64,000 bases of DNA from CAZEPJ01 sp964514105. Lineage in GTDB: Bacteria; Desulfobacterota; Desulfocorpusculales; Desulfocorpusculum. Below are positions 33,623 through 41,728 of the stretch, in pieces. The stretch spans positions 1 to 64,000 of the forward strand of contig CAZEPJ010000012.1 of NCBI GenBank assembly GCA_964514105.1. Reading direction: 5' to 3'. Below the pieces are notes generated by a model. It had not been told where the DNA came from. It did not search any database and worked only from the letters and a program-made list of their open reading frames with translations. Position 1 is the stretch's first letter. Each line of letters opens with the position of its first letter. The translations under genes and the position numbers were made by a program.

Positions 33623-34447
33623 TCAGAGGCCTCCAATGCACTCCCAGTCGACGTCGGCCGCGTCCATCACCGGGCCCTCCCGACAGAGCCGGGTATACCC
33701 CCGATCCCCCGGCCTCTTCACGGCACACCCCAAGCACACGCCCACGCCGCAAGCCATGGGCGCCTCCAGGGAGACCTGACACGGGATCCCCCGCGCAAGG
33801 CCCCACAAGGCCACCCGCTTCAGCATACCGGGAGGCCCGCAGGCCAGCAGGCGCGCCCCCGGAACCGGCAGTTCCCTCTCCCGGGCCTGGAGAAGCTCGA
33901 CCACGGTCCCTGGAAACCCGCCCCCTCCGTGCTCCACGGCGGCCTGCACCGCCACCCCCATCTCCTCCAACTCCTCCCGTCCCCACACGTGATCCCGAGT
34001 GCGCCCCCCCAACAAGGCCAGGGCACTGCGGCGCCATCCTGGGTCCATGGACTGAACCAAAGACACCAGGGTGGCCACCCCGACGCCCCCCCCGACGAGC
34101 ACAGGGCGCCCCTGTCCTTCCGGCCGCCATCCGCGCCCCAGGGGACCGAGCAGCTCCAACACATCACCTGGCCTGCGAAGGGACAGAAATCGACTCCCCC
34201 GACCCACAAGCCGCACAAGCAGCTGAAGCCCGTCTTCGCGACCTTCCTCGCCGTCCTCCCCCCCCAGACCCTTTCTGTACAATGCGAAGGCCCGGGGCAA
34301 AAATGGGTCATCTCCCTGCCCGGTTCGGACCATGTAAAACTGACCGGGGACGGCATCCCGGCAGATGCCCGGCGCGGCCAGCCCCACCCGGATCAGTTCG
34401 GGGTGAACCCTCTGGATGAAGCGGACCTCCGCCCTATGGCGTCTCAT
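33623..34447 (-). CDS. pyrK: dihydroorotate dehydrogenase electron-transfer subunit
   Basis: A 274-residue iron-sulfur flavoprotein. An FAD domain is at the front (G-Q-F-Y-M-V-R near 35-41, P-R-A-F-A-L-Y near 51-57). A NAD domain follows with V-G-G-G-V-G-V-A-T-L near 117-126 and A-C-G-P-P-G-M-L near 202-209. The C-terminal 2Fe-2S cluster is held by the four Cys of C-G-V-G-V-C-L-G-C and a later Cys near 257 (R-L-C-R-E-G-P). Length and order equal known PyrK. It passes electrons from PyrD to NAD. Its ATG at 34447 overlaps the end of rimI by 14 bases. Confidence 0.92.
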   Translation of the reverse strand: MRRHRAEVRFIQRVHPELIRVGLAAPGICRDAVPGQFYMVRTGQGDDPFLPRAFALYRKGLGGEDGEEGREDGLQLLVRLVGRGSRFLSLRRPGDVLELLGPLGRGWRPEGQGRPVLVGGGVGVATLVSLVQSMDPGWRRSALALLGGRTRDHVWGREELEEMGVAVQAAVEHGGGGFPGTVVELLQARERELPVPGARLLACGPPGMLKRVALWGLARGIPCQVSLEAPMACGVGVCLGCAVKRPGDRGYTRLCREGPVMDAADVDWECIGGL

Positions 34448-34931
34448 GCCCCGCCCTCAACGCCTTGGCCATGACCAGGGCATCTTCACCCCCCGCCTCA
34501 TAGTAGGAGCGGCGCACCCCCACGGGCTCGAATCCCAGGGAGTTGTACAACCCCTGGGCGGCTGCGTTGGACGCCCGCACCTCCAGGAACGCCCGCACGA
34601 TCCCCAGCCCCCGGGCCTCTGCCAGCGCCCTTTCCATGAGCGTCCGCGCCACCCCGAGACGCCTCCACCGGGGGTGGGTGGCCACGTTCATGACGTGCAT
34701 CTCGTCGACCACCATCCAGACACACACATAGCCCACCAATCCCCCTGCGCAGGGAGGAGGGCACGATTCCCCCTGTGCGGCGGGATTCACGGCCACCCAA
34801 CATCGCGACCGCGGATTCATCAACTCTTCCCGGTATTGCTCCCGTGACCAGGGGGACTGGAAAGAGATCCGCTCGATGGCCAGGACCGCATCCAGGTCTT
34901 GTGCCGATAGGGAACGAATGCTCCAACGCAC
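34434..34931 (-). CDS. rimI: ribosomal-protein-alanine N-acetyltransferase RimI-type
   Basis: A 165-residue GNAT. The start of the family, S-F-Q-S-P-W-S-R-E-Q-Y near 24-34, is followed by M-N-V-A-T-H-P near 80-86. The acetyl-CoA loop W-R-R-L-G-V-A-R-T-L near 88-97 and E-V-R-A-S-N-A-A-A-Q-G-L-Y near 116-128 follow, as does G-F near 133. These blocks fit RimI, which acetylates the N-terminal Ala of a ribosomal protein. I take GTG 34931 (GGGA upstream) as start. Longer in-frame starts at 34982 and 35009 run back through the EIIA gene and look non-coding. The insert rich in Cys and Pro near 65 is unusual. Confidence 0.83.
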   Translation of the reverse strand: MRWSIRSLSAQDLDAVLAIERISFQSPWSREQYREELMNPRSRCWVAVNPAAQGESCPPPCAGGLVGYVCVWMVVDEMHVMNVATHPRWRRLGVARTLMERALAEARGLGIVRAFLEVRASNAAAQGLYNSLGFEPVGVRRSYYEAGGEDALVMAKALRAGHETP

Positions 34932-34953
34932 CGGGGATCCCTGGGGAGGCGCC

Positions 34954-35370
34954 TCATTCCTTGGGCTTGTGCAGGATGTCATTGGCCAGGTTGATGTGCT
35001 TGCGTCCATAGTTGGTGATGAATTGCGCCAGTTCGCGCAGGCCCTTTCCCTCCCGATAGTTGCCCAGGGCCACCATCATGGGGAGGTTGACGCCGGTGAC
35101 CACCTCGACCTGCCCCTCCTTGAGGAACGAGAGGCTGAGGTTGGAGGGCGTCCCCCCGAACATGTCGGTGAGGATCAGGACGCCCTGTCCGCGGTCCACC
35201 TTGCGCACCGCGGCCGCGATCCGTCTGCGCAGATCATCGTTCATCTCGTTGACCTGCACCGACAGCGCCTCCATCCCCTCCAGGGCCTTCTCCTCCCCCA
35301 CGATGAGGCGCGTCGCCGTCAGCAGTTCGCTGGCCAGATGGCAATGGGTGACGATGACCACGCCGACCAT
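34954..35370 (-). CDS. mannose-type PTS EIIA domain protein
   Basis: A 138-residue stand-alone EIIA of the PTS mannose/fructose/sorbose family. The phosphorylatable His lies in V-T-H-C-H-L-A (residues 7-13), and L-I-L-T-D-M-F-G-G-T-P-S-N near 65-77 is the other family block. EIIA-Man takes phosphate from HPr. No EIIB or EIIC gene is next to it, so it is likely regulatory rather than a sugar importer. AGGA precedes ATG 35370. It is preceded by rapZ (13 bases away) and hprK in the same run. Confidence 0.88.
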   Translation of the reverse strand: MVGVVIVTHCHLASELLTATRLIVGEEKALEGMEALSVQVNEMNDDLRRRIAAAVRKVDRGQGVLILTDMFGGTPSNLSLSFLKEGQVEVVTGVNLPMMVALGNYREGKGLRELAQFITNYGRKHINLANDILHKPKE

Positions 35371-35383
35371 GGCTTCGATCCTT

Positions 35384-36250
35384 TCAATCCTTGTGGATAT
35401 CTCGATGGTGAACGGACACCTCGCATTGCAACTGTTGGAAAAACGGAAGCAATCCGTCCACGATGGCCACCGAGCGATGCCGCCCGCCCGTGCACCCGAG
35501 AGAGATGGTCAGGTAGCTCTTGCCTTCCTTCACGTAGAGGGGAAGGAGCCACGCGATGAGATCCTGGAATCGCCTCATGAACGCCTGGGTCTCCTCCCGA
35601 TCCAGCACGTAGCCGGCCACCTCGGGATCCTGCCCCGTGCGCTCCCGGAGGGCCTCCACGAAGTACGGGTTGGGAAGGAAGCGAACGTCCATGATCACGT
35701 CGCTGTTGCCAGGAACCCCATGCCGAAATCCGAAGGACTGGAGAAAGACCTGCAGCCGACGATGGACCGAAGGGACGTCGAAGGCCTCCGCGATGAGGGC
35801 CTTGAGCTGGTGGACTGTGTAATCCGAGGTGTCGATCACCCGGTCCGAGATGGATCGGAGCTGCGCCAATTGGCGCCGCTCGTCCTGGATTCCCTCCGCG
35901 ATGGGTCGCCCCTTGGCCAGAGGGTGGCTCCTCCTCGTCTCGTTGAAGCGCCGCAGCAGGATCGCGTCGTCACAGTCGAGGAACATGACCTCGATGGCGT
36001 ATCCCTGTTGCCTCAGGTCCTGCACGATGCGGGGCGCGGCCTCCAGGAACTCCTTGCCCCGGATATCGATGACCACGGCGACCTTGCTGATCTCCGACGA
36101 TGACGACAGACGCAGCTCCAGGAACTTGGGCAGAAGAACAATGGGCATGTTGTCCAGGCAGAAAAAGCCCAGGTCCTCCAGCACCTTCATCACCGTGCTC
36201 TTGCCCGATCCCGACAGGCCCGTGATCACGAAGATCGGGAGCTGCTTCAT
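35384..36250 (-). CDS. rapZ: RNase adapter RapZ
   Basis: A 288-residue RapZ (YvcJ) protein. The N-terminal P-loop G-L-S-G-S-G-K-S-T is at residues 11-19. C-L-D-N-M-P near 31-36 follows, then D-I-R near 63, F-L-D-C near 91, and R-R-S-H-P-L near 107-112. The C-terminal domain has the conserved H-G-V-P near 179, F-L-P-N-P near 193-197, and G-C-T-G-G-R-H-R-S-V near 256-265. In E. coli RapZ presents small RNAs to RNase E and controls GlmS; nucleotide binding is known in other bacteria. ATG 36250 overlaps the stop of hprK as ATGA. Confidence 0.95.
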   Translation of the reverse strand: MKQLPIFVITGLSGSGKSTVMKVLEDLGFFCLDNMPIVLLPKFLELRLSSSSEISKVAVVIDIRGKEFLEAAPRIVQDLRQQGYAIEVMFLDCDDAILLRRFNETRRSHPLAKGRPIAEGIQDERRQLAQLRSISDRVIDTSDYTVHQLKALIAEAFDVPSVHRRLQVFLQSFGFRHGVPGNSDVIMDVRFLPNPYFVEALRERTGQDPEVAGYVLDREETQAFMRRFQDLIAWLLPLYVKEGKSYLTISLGCTGGRHRSVAIVDGLLPFFQQLQCEVSVHHRDIHKD

Positions 36251-37185
36251 GCCGACTTCCCGCTGCGCAGCTGGGTCTCCAGCCGCCTCTCCAATGCCTC
36301 GATCGGCCGGACGCCCCGCTGCTGCAGCAGGTGATTGCGGACAGCGACCTCGACGATGATGGCCAGGTTTCGGTTGAGGCTCACGGGGATCCGCAGCAGC
36401 GGGATGTCCACTTCCAGCAGGGTCAACGTCCGCCTTGTCAGTCCCGTGCGGTCCATGGCCCGGAACTGGGTCCATTCCACGAGCTCCACCACAAGCTCTA
36501 CCCGGCACTCCTGCTCCACGGCATCCGGCCCGAAGAGCTCCAGCACATCGATGATCCCCAACCCCCTGACCTCAATGTGGTGCCGGATGAGGGGAGGGCT
36601 GCTCCCCGCCACCCCGCCGCCCTGCCGGCGCAGTTCGACGAAATCGTCCGCCACCAGCGCATGGCCTCGCGTAATGAGGTCCAGGGCGCACTCGCTCTTG
36701 CCGATCCCGCTCTTCCCCATGATGAGCACGCCCACCCCGTAGACCCGAAGCAGGACGCCCTGGACCTGAAACCCCCTTCCCAACAATCCGCGCAGGATCT
36801 CCTGAAGCCTTCGCGTCAGGCGGGGGCCCGCTTCCCGGGTGCATAGCAGGGGGATGGCGTTGGACTGGGCGAAGGAGAGGAGTTCTTCTGGCACCGGGAG
36901 CCCTCCCTCCACGATCAAGCAGGGCACCTCCAGCAGGGAAAGCTCCCGGAAAAGCACGCTCCTTCGCGCCGACGGGAGTTCGGCCAGGATGGCCATTTCC
37001 AGACGGCCCAGGATGAGGGGGCGGTTCGCGCGGACCTCGCTGGCCTCCCGCCTGAACTGGCGCCCGGGCCTCTGGGGTCTGCACGAGGAGATCGGACGAC
37101 TCAGGCCCGCGGTCCCGGCCATGGCCTCGAAACCCAGGGCCTCGGCGCCCTCCTTCAACAGGTCTTGCACCTGAACGGATCGCAT
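36247..37185 (-). CDS. hprK: HPr kinase/phosphorylase
   Basis: A 312-residue HPrK/P. The N-terminal domain (P-L-I-L-G-R-L-E near 56-63) precedes the catalytic domain. Walker A is M-G-K-S-G-I-G-K-S-E near 156-165, the next block L-V-A-D-D-F-V near 176-182, and the signature E-V-R-G-L-G-I-I-D-V near 205-214. A Lys/Arg-rich end follows. It phosphorylates HPr on Ser. The HPr and EI genes, which often follow the EIIA gene in this type of cluster, are absent here. The overlap with rapZ (ATGA) indicates coupling. The start ATG 37185 fits the family. Confidence 0.93.
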   Translation of the reverse strand: MRSVQVQDLLKEGAEALGFEAMAGTAGLSRPISSCRPQRPGRQFRREASEVRANRPLILGRLEMAILAELPSARRSVLFRELSLLEVPCLIVEGGLPVPEELLSFAQSNAIPLLCTREAGPRLTRRLQEILRGLLGRGFQVQGVLLRVYGVGVLIMGKSGIGKSECALDLITRGHALVADDFVELRRQGGGVAGSSPPLIRHHIEVRGLGIIDVLELFGPDAVEQECRVELVVELVEWTQFRAMDRTGLTRRTLTLLEVDIPLLRIPVSLNRNLAIIVEVAVRNHLLQQRGVRPIEALERRLETQLRSGKSA

Positions 37186-37259
37186 GAAATGCGGGGCCCC
37201 CAGCCCCTCGGCCCTACTGCCCGGGACCCAGCGGCCACGGGTGGTCCAGCGACCTCGGT

Positions 37260-37718
37260 CTATGAGTACTTCTCATCCTCTTGCTGGATGGCCCGATAGA
37301 TCTCCTCCGCACTCTGGGCCACCATCAGGGTCTGGCGGAACTGCGCGTCCTTGAGGAGGCGGGAGATCCGGGCCAGAGCCTTGAGGTGGACGCCGGCGGA
37401 GTCCTCTGGCGCCACGAGGAGGAAGAAGAGATGCGTGGGTTTGCCGTCCAGGGAGTCGAAATCCACCCCCTCTCGGCTGCGCCCGAAGGATGCCAGGAGC
37501 CCCCCCGCCGCTGCCAGTTTTCCGTGGGGTATGGCCACGCCGTCGCCGATCCCCGTGCTCCCCAGCTTCTCCCGTTCCATGAGGACCTGAATCAACTGAT
37601 CGGGGTCCGCCTGGACCCTCGGAAGCGCCCCCACCAGCTCCGTGATCACCTCCCGCTTGCCCCGAGAAGTCAGTTGGGCGATGATCCCGTCTCTGTTCAG
37701 GATGTCGATGATTCGCAT
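37260..37718 (-). CDS. ptsN: nitrogen PTS EIIA (PtsN-type)
   Basis: A 152-residue EIIA-Ntr/fructose-family protein. The phosphorylated His is in V-A-I-P-H-G-K near 61-67. L-G-S-T-G-I-G-D-G before it and F-F-L-L-V-A-P near 98-104 are family blocks. EIIA-Ntr signals nitrogen and potassium state rather than moving sugar. It lies between hpf and hprK downstream of rpoN, the normal place of ptsN. GAGG precedes ATG 37718. Confidence 0.92.
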   Translation of the reverse strand: MRIIDILNRDGIIAQLTSRGKREVITELVGALPRVQADPDQLIQVLMEREKLGSTGIGDGVAIPHGKLAAAGGLLASFGRSREGVDFDSLDGKPTHLFFLLVAPEDSAGVHLKALARISRLLKDAQFRQTLMVAQSAEEIYRAIQQEDEKYS

Positions 37719-37740
37719 GGACGCCTCGACCTCTTCCCGG

Positions 37741-38286
37741 TCACCTGGCCTGGGGCTCGATCAACCCGAGATTGCCGTCCTTCCTCCGGTACAGGACGTT
37801 GATCTTGTCGCTCGAGGAATCGGTGAAGACGATGAACTCGTTGTCCGTGAGCCTCATCTGCATCACTGCCTCTTCCAGGGACATGGGTTTGGCAAAGACG
37901 TTGCGGCTGACGATGATCTCCGGCTCCACCGCCTCATCGCGCCCCTCGCCGGGCGGCACGTCCATCTGGAGCCGCCACGCGCGTTCCTCGTTTCCCGCCT
38001 TGTGCTGCCGGAACCGCCGTTTCTGCTTCTTGAGCTGGCGTTCCAGGTTGTCCACCACGGCGTCCAGGGCGGAAAGGAAGTCGGACGTCTCCTCCTCGCC
38101 GGCGATGGACACGCCGTCCGCCTTGAGGAGGACCTCGACCCTGTGGCGGTGCTTCTCCTGGGTGCAGGTCAGTTGGATCTCCATCGGGGCGTCCAAGTAC
38201 TTCTCCAGGCGCTGCAGCTTTTCCCGGGCATACTGTTTGATCCCGTCATCGGATTGCATGTGGCGAAACGTGATGGAGAACTGCAT
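37741..38286 (-). CDS. hpf: long-form ribosome hibernation promoting factor
   Basis: A 181-residue HPF of the long type. The N-terminal S30AE domain (residues 1-98; R-H-M-Q near 8-11, K-L-Q-R-L-E-K-Y near 23-30, L-D-A-V-V-D near 73-78) binds the decoding centre. The C-terminal dimer domain after residue 120 has I-V-S-R-N-V-F-A-K-P-M near 125-135 and A-V-M-Q-M near 140-144. Long HPF alone makes 100S ribosome dimers. It follows rpoN by 33 bases, as in many proteobacteria. GAGGAG precedes ATG 38286. Confidence 0.95.
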   Translation of the reverse strand: MQFSITFRHMQSDDGIKQYAREKLQRLEKYLDAPMEIQLTCTQEKHRHRVEVLLKADGVSIAGEEETSDFLSALDAVVDNLERQLKKQKRRFRQHKAGNEERAWRLQMDVPPGEGRDEAVEPEIIVSRNVFAKPMSLEEAVMQMRLTDNEFIVFTDSSSDKINVLYRRKDGNLGLIEPQAR

Positions 38287-38319
38287 CTTCCCGCTCCTCT
38301 TGTCCCTTTCTCTGGCCGC

Positions 38320-39741
38320 CTAGTACACCTTGCGTCGCTTGTTGGATGGCAGCACCCCGAGGACCATGCGATACTTGGCCACCGTCCTCCTGGCGATTTG
38401 GATGCCCTTGCCGGACAGGATCTCCACGATCTCCTGGTCGCTCAAGGGGTTCTTGGGATCCTCCTTCTGCACGAGGCGTCGGATCTGATCCTTGACGCTC
38501 TGGGAAGCGACGGATTCACCGTCGTCCCTGGAAATGCTGCTGTTGAAGAAGAACTTCAGTTCGTGCAGGCCCTGGGGGGTATGGGCGTACTTGTTGGTGA
38601 CCACCCGGGAGATCGTGGATTCGCTCAATTCCGTGTCCGCGGCCACATCCCTCAGCACCAGGGGGCGCAGGTGGTCGATCCCCCGGTCCAGGAACTCGCG
38701 CTGAAATCTCATGATGCTCTCGGTCACCCTGTAAATGGTGCGCTGCCTCTGATGAATGCTTCGGATCAACCACATGGCCGACCGCATCTTCTCCTGTATG
38801 TAGTTCCTCGTCTCCTTGGCCAAGTCCTTCCTGGCCAGCGACCGCAAATAAAAAGGGCTGACGCGAAGCTTGGGCAGTCCGTCCTCATTGAGGACGATGA
38901 CGTATTCATCCTGCCATTTGAATACGAAGACATCCGGGGTGATGTAATGGGAATCCTCCGAGGAGAACAAACGGCCCGGCTTGGGCTCCAGCCCCTTGAT
39001 CCAGTTGACGGCCTCCACCACCTCCCCCACCGACGATTCCAGCCGGCGGGCCATCTGGGGGATGCGATTGTTCTCCAGGTCCTTGAGGCACTCGGAGATG
39101 ATCTTTTCCGCCAGGGTACCAACCATCCCCATGTGCCGGACCTGAATCAGGAGGCACTCCCGAAGGTCGCGCGCCGCGATGCCCGGGGGATCAAAATCCT
39201 GAACGCGCCTGAGCACCTCATCCGCACGTTCCACGCTCACGCCGCATTCGAGGGCCACATTCTCCAGATCCGTCTGGAGGTACCCGTCGGGCCCCAGGTT
39301 CCCGATGATGAACACGCCCACCCGCCTCGCCTCGTCGTCCATATCCGACAGGCGCAATTGCCAGATGAGGTAATCGGTCAGGCTCTCCGGTTTGGAGATG
39401 GTCTGTTCGTAGGAAGGCCGGTCGTCGTCCTCCTCATATTGCGGTACGTCGTGGTATGGAATCGTCCCGTAATCCGCCGGGAACTTCTCCCAGGCCATTT
39501 CGTCCGAGGAGGGCCGCTCCCGCTCGGCCGAGGCGCCTTGCTCCCCCGGGCTCTCGTCCCCCCACTCGTCCTCTGGCGCCGAGGTCAGTTCCTCCAACAC
39601 CGGGTTCTCCCGCAGCTCCACCTGCACCACGTCGGTCAGCTCCAACCTCGGCATCTGCAGGATCTTGAGCGCCTGCTGAAGCTGCGGCGTCATGATCAGC
39701 TGCTGGGTAAGCTTGAGCTGCTGTCTGATCTCCAGTGCCAT
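38320..39741 (-). CDS. rpoN: RNA polymerase sigma-54 factor
   Basis: A 473-residue sigma-54. The Gln/Leu-rich activator region I is at the start (L-K-L-T-Q-Q-L-I-M-T-P-Q-L-Q-Q-A-L). An acidic linker follows (about 45-95), then the core-binding region, and the DNA-binding RpoN box A-R-R-T-V-A-K-Y-R near 451-459, close to the C-terminus. It needs bacterial enhancer-binding proteins for open complex formation. None is encoded in this window. Putative -24/-12 sites (GG-N10-GC) were not searched systematically. AAGGA precedes ATG 39741. Confidence 0.97.
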   Translation of the reverse strand: MALEIRQQLKLTQQLIMTPQLQQALKILQMPRLELTDVVQVELRENPVLEELTSAPEDEWGDESPGEQGASAERERPSSDEMAWEKFPADYGTIPYHDVPQYEEDDDRPSYEQTISKPESLTDYLIWQLRLSDMDDEARRVGVFIIGNLGPDGYLQTDLENVALECGVSVERADEVLRRVQDFDPPGIAARDLRECLLIQVRHMGMVGTLAEKIISECLKDLENNRIPQMARRLESSVGEVVEAVNWIKGLEPKPGRLFSSEDSHYITPDVFVFKWQDEYVIVLNEDGLPKLRVSPFYLRSLARKDLAKETRNYIQEKMRSAMWLIRSIHQRQRTIYRVTESIMRFQREFLDRGIDHLRPLVLRDVAADTELSESTISRVVTNKYAHTPQGLHELKFFFNSSISRDDGESVASQSVKDQIRRLVQKEDPKNPLSDQEIVEILSGKGIQIARRTVAKYRMVLGVLPSNKRRKVY

Positions 39742-39793
39742 CCGGTTCCTTCAGGGCCTCGCTCCCTGGATTCGAGGCGACGCAAACTGAAAT

Positions 39794-39823
39794 ATTATAG
39801 CAAACGGCCTCTTGGGCGAGCAA
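39794..39823 (-). promoter_or_regulatory. internal promoter upstream of rpoN
   Basis: On the minus strand TTGCTC, 18 bases, then a perfect TATAAT lie in the 99-bp gap between lptB and rpoN. It would allow sigma-54, HPF and PTS genes to be read independently of the LPS genes. Confidence 0.6.
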
Positions 39824-39840
39824 GGCCGGCGGCCAGCGGA

Positions 39841-40590
39841 TCAGAGCCGGAAGGATTCTCCCAGGTAGAAGCGTCGGGCCCGCTCGCTCCGGGCGATCTC
39901 CTCCGGGGTGCCCACCTCCAGGATCTTCCCCTCGTTGATGATGTACGCCCGGTCGCATACGTTGAGGGTCTCGCGCACATTGTGGTCCGTGATCACCACC
40001 CCGATGCCACGCTCCTTGAGGGAACGGACGATGTTCTGAATCTCGGTGACCGCCAGGGGGTCGATGCCTGCAAAGGGCTCATCGAGCAGGATGAACATGG
40101 GATCGATGACCAGGGATCGGCAGATCTCCACCCGCCGGCATTCCCCGCCGGACAAGGAATAGGCCTTGTTCCTGGCCAGATGCTCGATGCGAAGTTCCCT
40201 CAACAGCTCCTGGCAGCGCTGCCTGCGGCGCACCCCGTCGGGCTCCCGCATCTCCAGCACCAGCAAGAGGTTCTGCTCCACGGTGAGCTTTCGGAAAATG
40301 GACGTCTCCTGCGGAAGGTAGCTCAACCCCTTGCGCGCTCGAAGGTACATGGGGGCCTCGGTGATGTCCTCCCCCATGAGGAACACCCGGCCCCGCGTGG
40401 GCCGCAAGGCGCCCGTGAACATGTAGAAGATCGTGGTCTTGCCCGCGCCGTTGGGCCCGAGCAGGCCCACGATCTCTCCCTGGTGCGCCTCCAGATCCAC
40501 GTCATCCACAACGGTCTTCCGGCCGAAACGCTTGCAGAGCCCCCTGGCCAGGAGCCGTGGCAGGGATTCGTTGGCGGAGACGGGCCTCAC
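39841..40590 (-). CDS. lptB: LPS export ABC transporter ATP-binding protein LptB
   Basis: A 249-residue ABC ATPase. Walker A is G-P-N-G-A-G-K-T-T near 45-53, the signature L-S-G-G-E-C-R-R near 146-153, and Walker B F-I-L-L-D-E-P-F-A-G-I-D-P near 166-178. The switch His is in I-T-D-H-N-V near 200-205. A Tyr/Arg pattern near the end fits LptB, which powers LPS extraction from the inner membrane. The GTG start at 40590 overlaps the lptA stop as GTGA. LptF and LptG are not in this window. Confidence 0.95.
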   Translation of the reverse strand: MRPVSANESLPRLLARGLCKRFGRKTVVDDVDLEAHQGEIVGLLGPNGAGKTTIFYMFTGALRPTRGRVFLMGEDITEAPMYLRARKGLSYLPQETSIFRKLTVEQNLLLVLEMREPDGVRRRQRCQELLRELRIEHLARNKAYSLSGGECRRVEICRSLVIDPMFILLDEPFAGIDPLAVTEIQNIVRSLKERGIGVVITDHNVRETLNVCDRAYIINEGKILEVGTPEEIARSERARRFYLGESFRL

Positions 40591-41138
40591 CGTCGGCCTC
40601 CCGGGATCACGAGGGTTCGCACGCGTCCCCCCTTGCCGCCCAGGACCGTGCTCTTGCGCTCGGCAATGGCATAGACGATGCTGTCTCCCTCCACGAACTC
40701 ACCACCCTGGACGAGCCGCGGCGCATCCCGCATGGTGACGGCCTTGGTCGCCACGTCCAGGCTCGCCGTTCCGCAGGTCCCCCTGGCGTCCTCGGTCTCC
40801 AACTGCACGTCCCCCTCGGCCACCAGTTCGCTGATCTTCTGGGTGGCGGGATCCCACCGTACCTCCAACCTCTCGGACCGGATCACGTAGTCCTGCTCGG
40901 AGGCCCGGACCCTGCCGGAGTAGATGGCCACGTTTTCCTGCCTCCGGAGCTCCATCCGGTCCGCCCGGATCTCGATGGGCTCCGCGGGGGCCTTCTTCCT
41001 GCCCTCCCACTTGCGGGGATCCAGGGCCGCAGACCAGGATGGAATCAGGACCACGACCATCCCCAGGATCAACCCCCGCACCCCCCCCCCAGACCCCAAG
41101 CCCCGCCCCCTCGCCGGGCGGTCCGTTTCGCGCCTCAT
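40587..41138 (-). CDS. lptA: LPS transport periplasmic protein LptA
   Basis: A 183-residue secreted OstA-like protein. Residues 1-38 are a long N-terminal region with a hydrophobic segment (L-I-L-G-M-V-V-V-L-I-P). The beta-jellyroll begins near 50: I-E-I-R-A-D-R-M-E near 55-63, Y-S-G-R-V near 71-75, and I-S-E-L-V-A-E-G-D-V-Q-L near 101-112. It forms the periplasmic bridge that carries LPS. The usual signal peptide is present but preceded by a basic stretch. ATG 41138 overlaps the lptC stop as ATGA. Confidence 0.9.
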   Translation of the reverse strand: MRRETDRPARGRGLGSGGGVRGLILGMVVVLIPSWSAALDPRKWEGRKKAPAEPIEIRADRMELRRQENVAIYSGRVRASEQDYVIRSERLEVRWDPATQKISELVAEGDVQLETEDARGTCGTASLDVATKAVTMRDAPRLVQGGEFVEGDSIVYAIAERKSTVLGGKGGRVRTLVIPGGRR

Positions 41139-41728
41139 CGCAGCACCTCTTTGGCCCGCTGCAGGGCGGAGGGCCGCAACAGCGTCCGTACGGTCTGCCT
41201 CAGGAGGACCTTCTCTTCGTTCATCCAAACGTGAAGCCCAACCCCCTCGGTCATTCCCTCGGGGCCTTCCAACAGGACCTCGCCGGGGCCCTCGATCTCC
41301 CGCTTGTCCTGAAACAACGTGGCGGAATCCGTGGACAGGACGTACCCCTCCTGGGATCGGATCCGGACGTTTCCCTCCACGCGGGCGCTTTGCGCCTTGA
41401 CATGGTACACCCCCCGATCGCCGGTCAACTCGAAGGGCCTGGAACGCTCCCCCTCCTTGGGCTCTGCCAGGATGCGCACATCCGACAGCCGAAGCTCTCC
41501 GCCGTCCTTGGAATACTCGGCCCCTCCCGCCCAGAGCTCCGTGGTCCGCCCCCGCTCATCAAACTCCTCGAGATGAATCCCCCGCATGAACAGGGGCGGC
41601 ACCGACGGCTGCCCACCGCCCTGGGCCTCCTGCTTTGCCCCCTTTTGGCCATCCGCGCCCCATGCCGGAGCGGCGGCCGGCCCCACGGCCCACCACAAGG
41701 CGCAAGCCACACGCAGGATCCGCCGCAT
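41135..41728 (-). CDS. lptC: LPS export protein LptC-like
   Basis: A 197-residue protein whose N-terminal 25 residues form a signal or anchor (R-R-I-L-R-V, then a hydrophobic run ending A-W-G-A). The body is a repeat of short beta strands with LptC pattern: L-E-E-F-D-E-R-G-R near 53-61, L-W-A-G-G-A near 65-70, A-R-V-E-G-N-V near 115-121, and a final V-W-M-N-E-E-K-V-L-L near 166-175. LptC passes LPS from LptBFG to LptA. Sequence conservation is low in this family, so the name rests on the pattern and on position directly before lptA and lptB. The ATG overlaps the kdsD TGA by one base. Confidence 0.83.
   Translation of the reverse strand: MRRILRVACALWWAVGPAAAPAWGADGQKGAKQEAQGGGQPSVPPLFMRGIHLEEFDERGRTTELWAGGAEYSKDGGELRLSDVRILAEPKEGERSRPFELTGDRGVYHVKAQSARVEGNVRIRSQEGYVLSTDSATLFQDKREIEGPGEVLLEGPEGMTEGVGLHVWMNEEKVLLRQTVRTLLRPSALQRAKEVLR

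Noticed and set aside
37642..40674. 1010-codon plus-strand frame opposite ptsN, hpf, rpoN and lptB
   Set aside because: Long antisense frames arise from high third-position GC. The minus-strand genes have clear family motifs and the plus frame has none.
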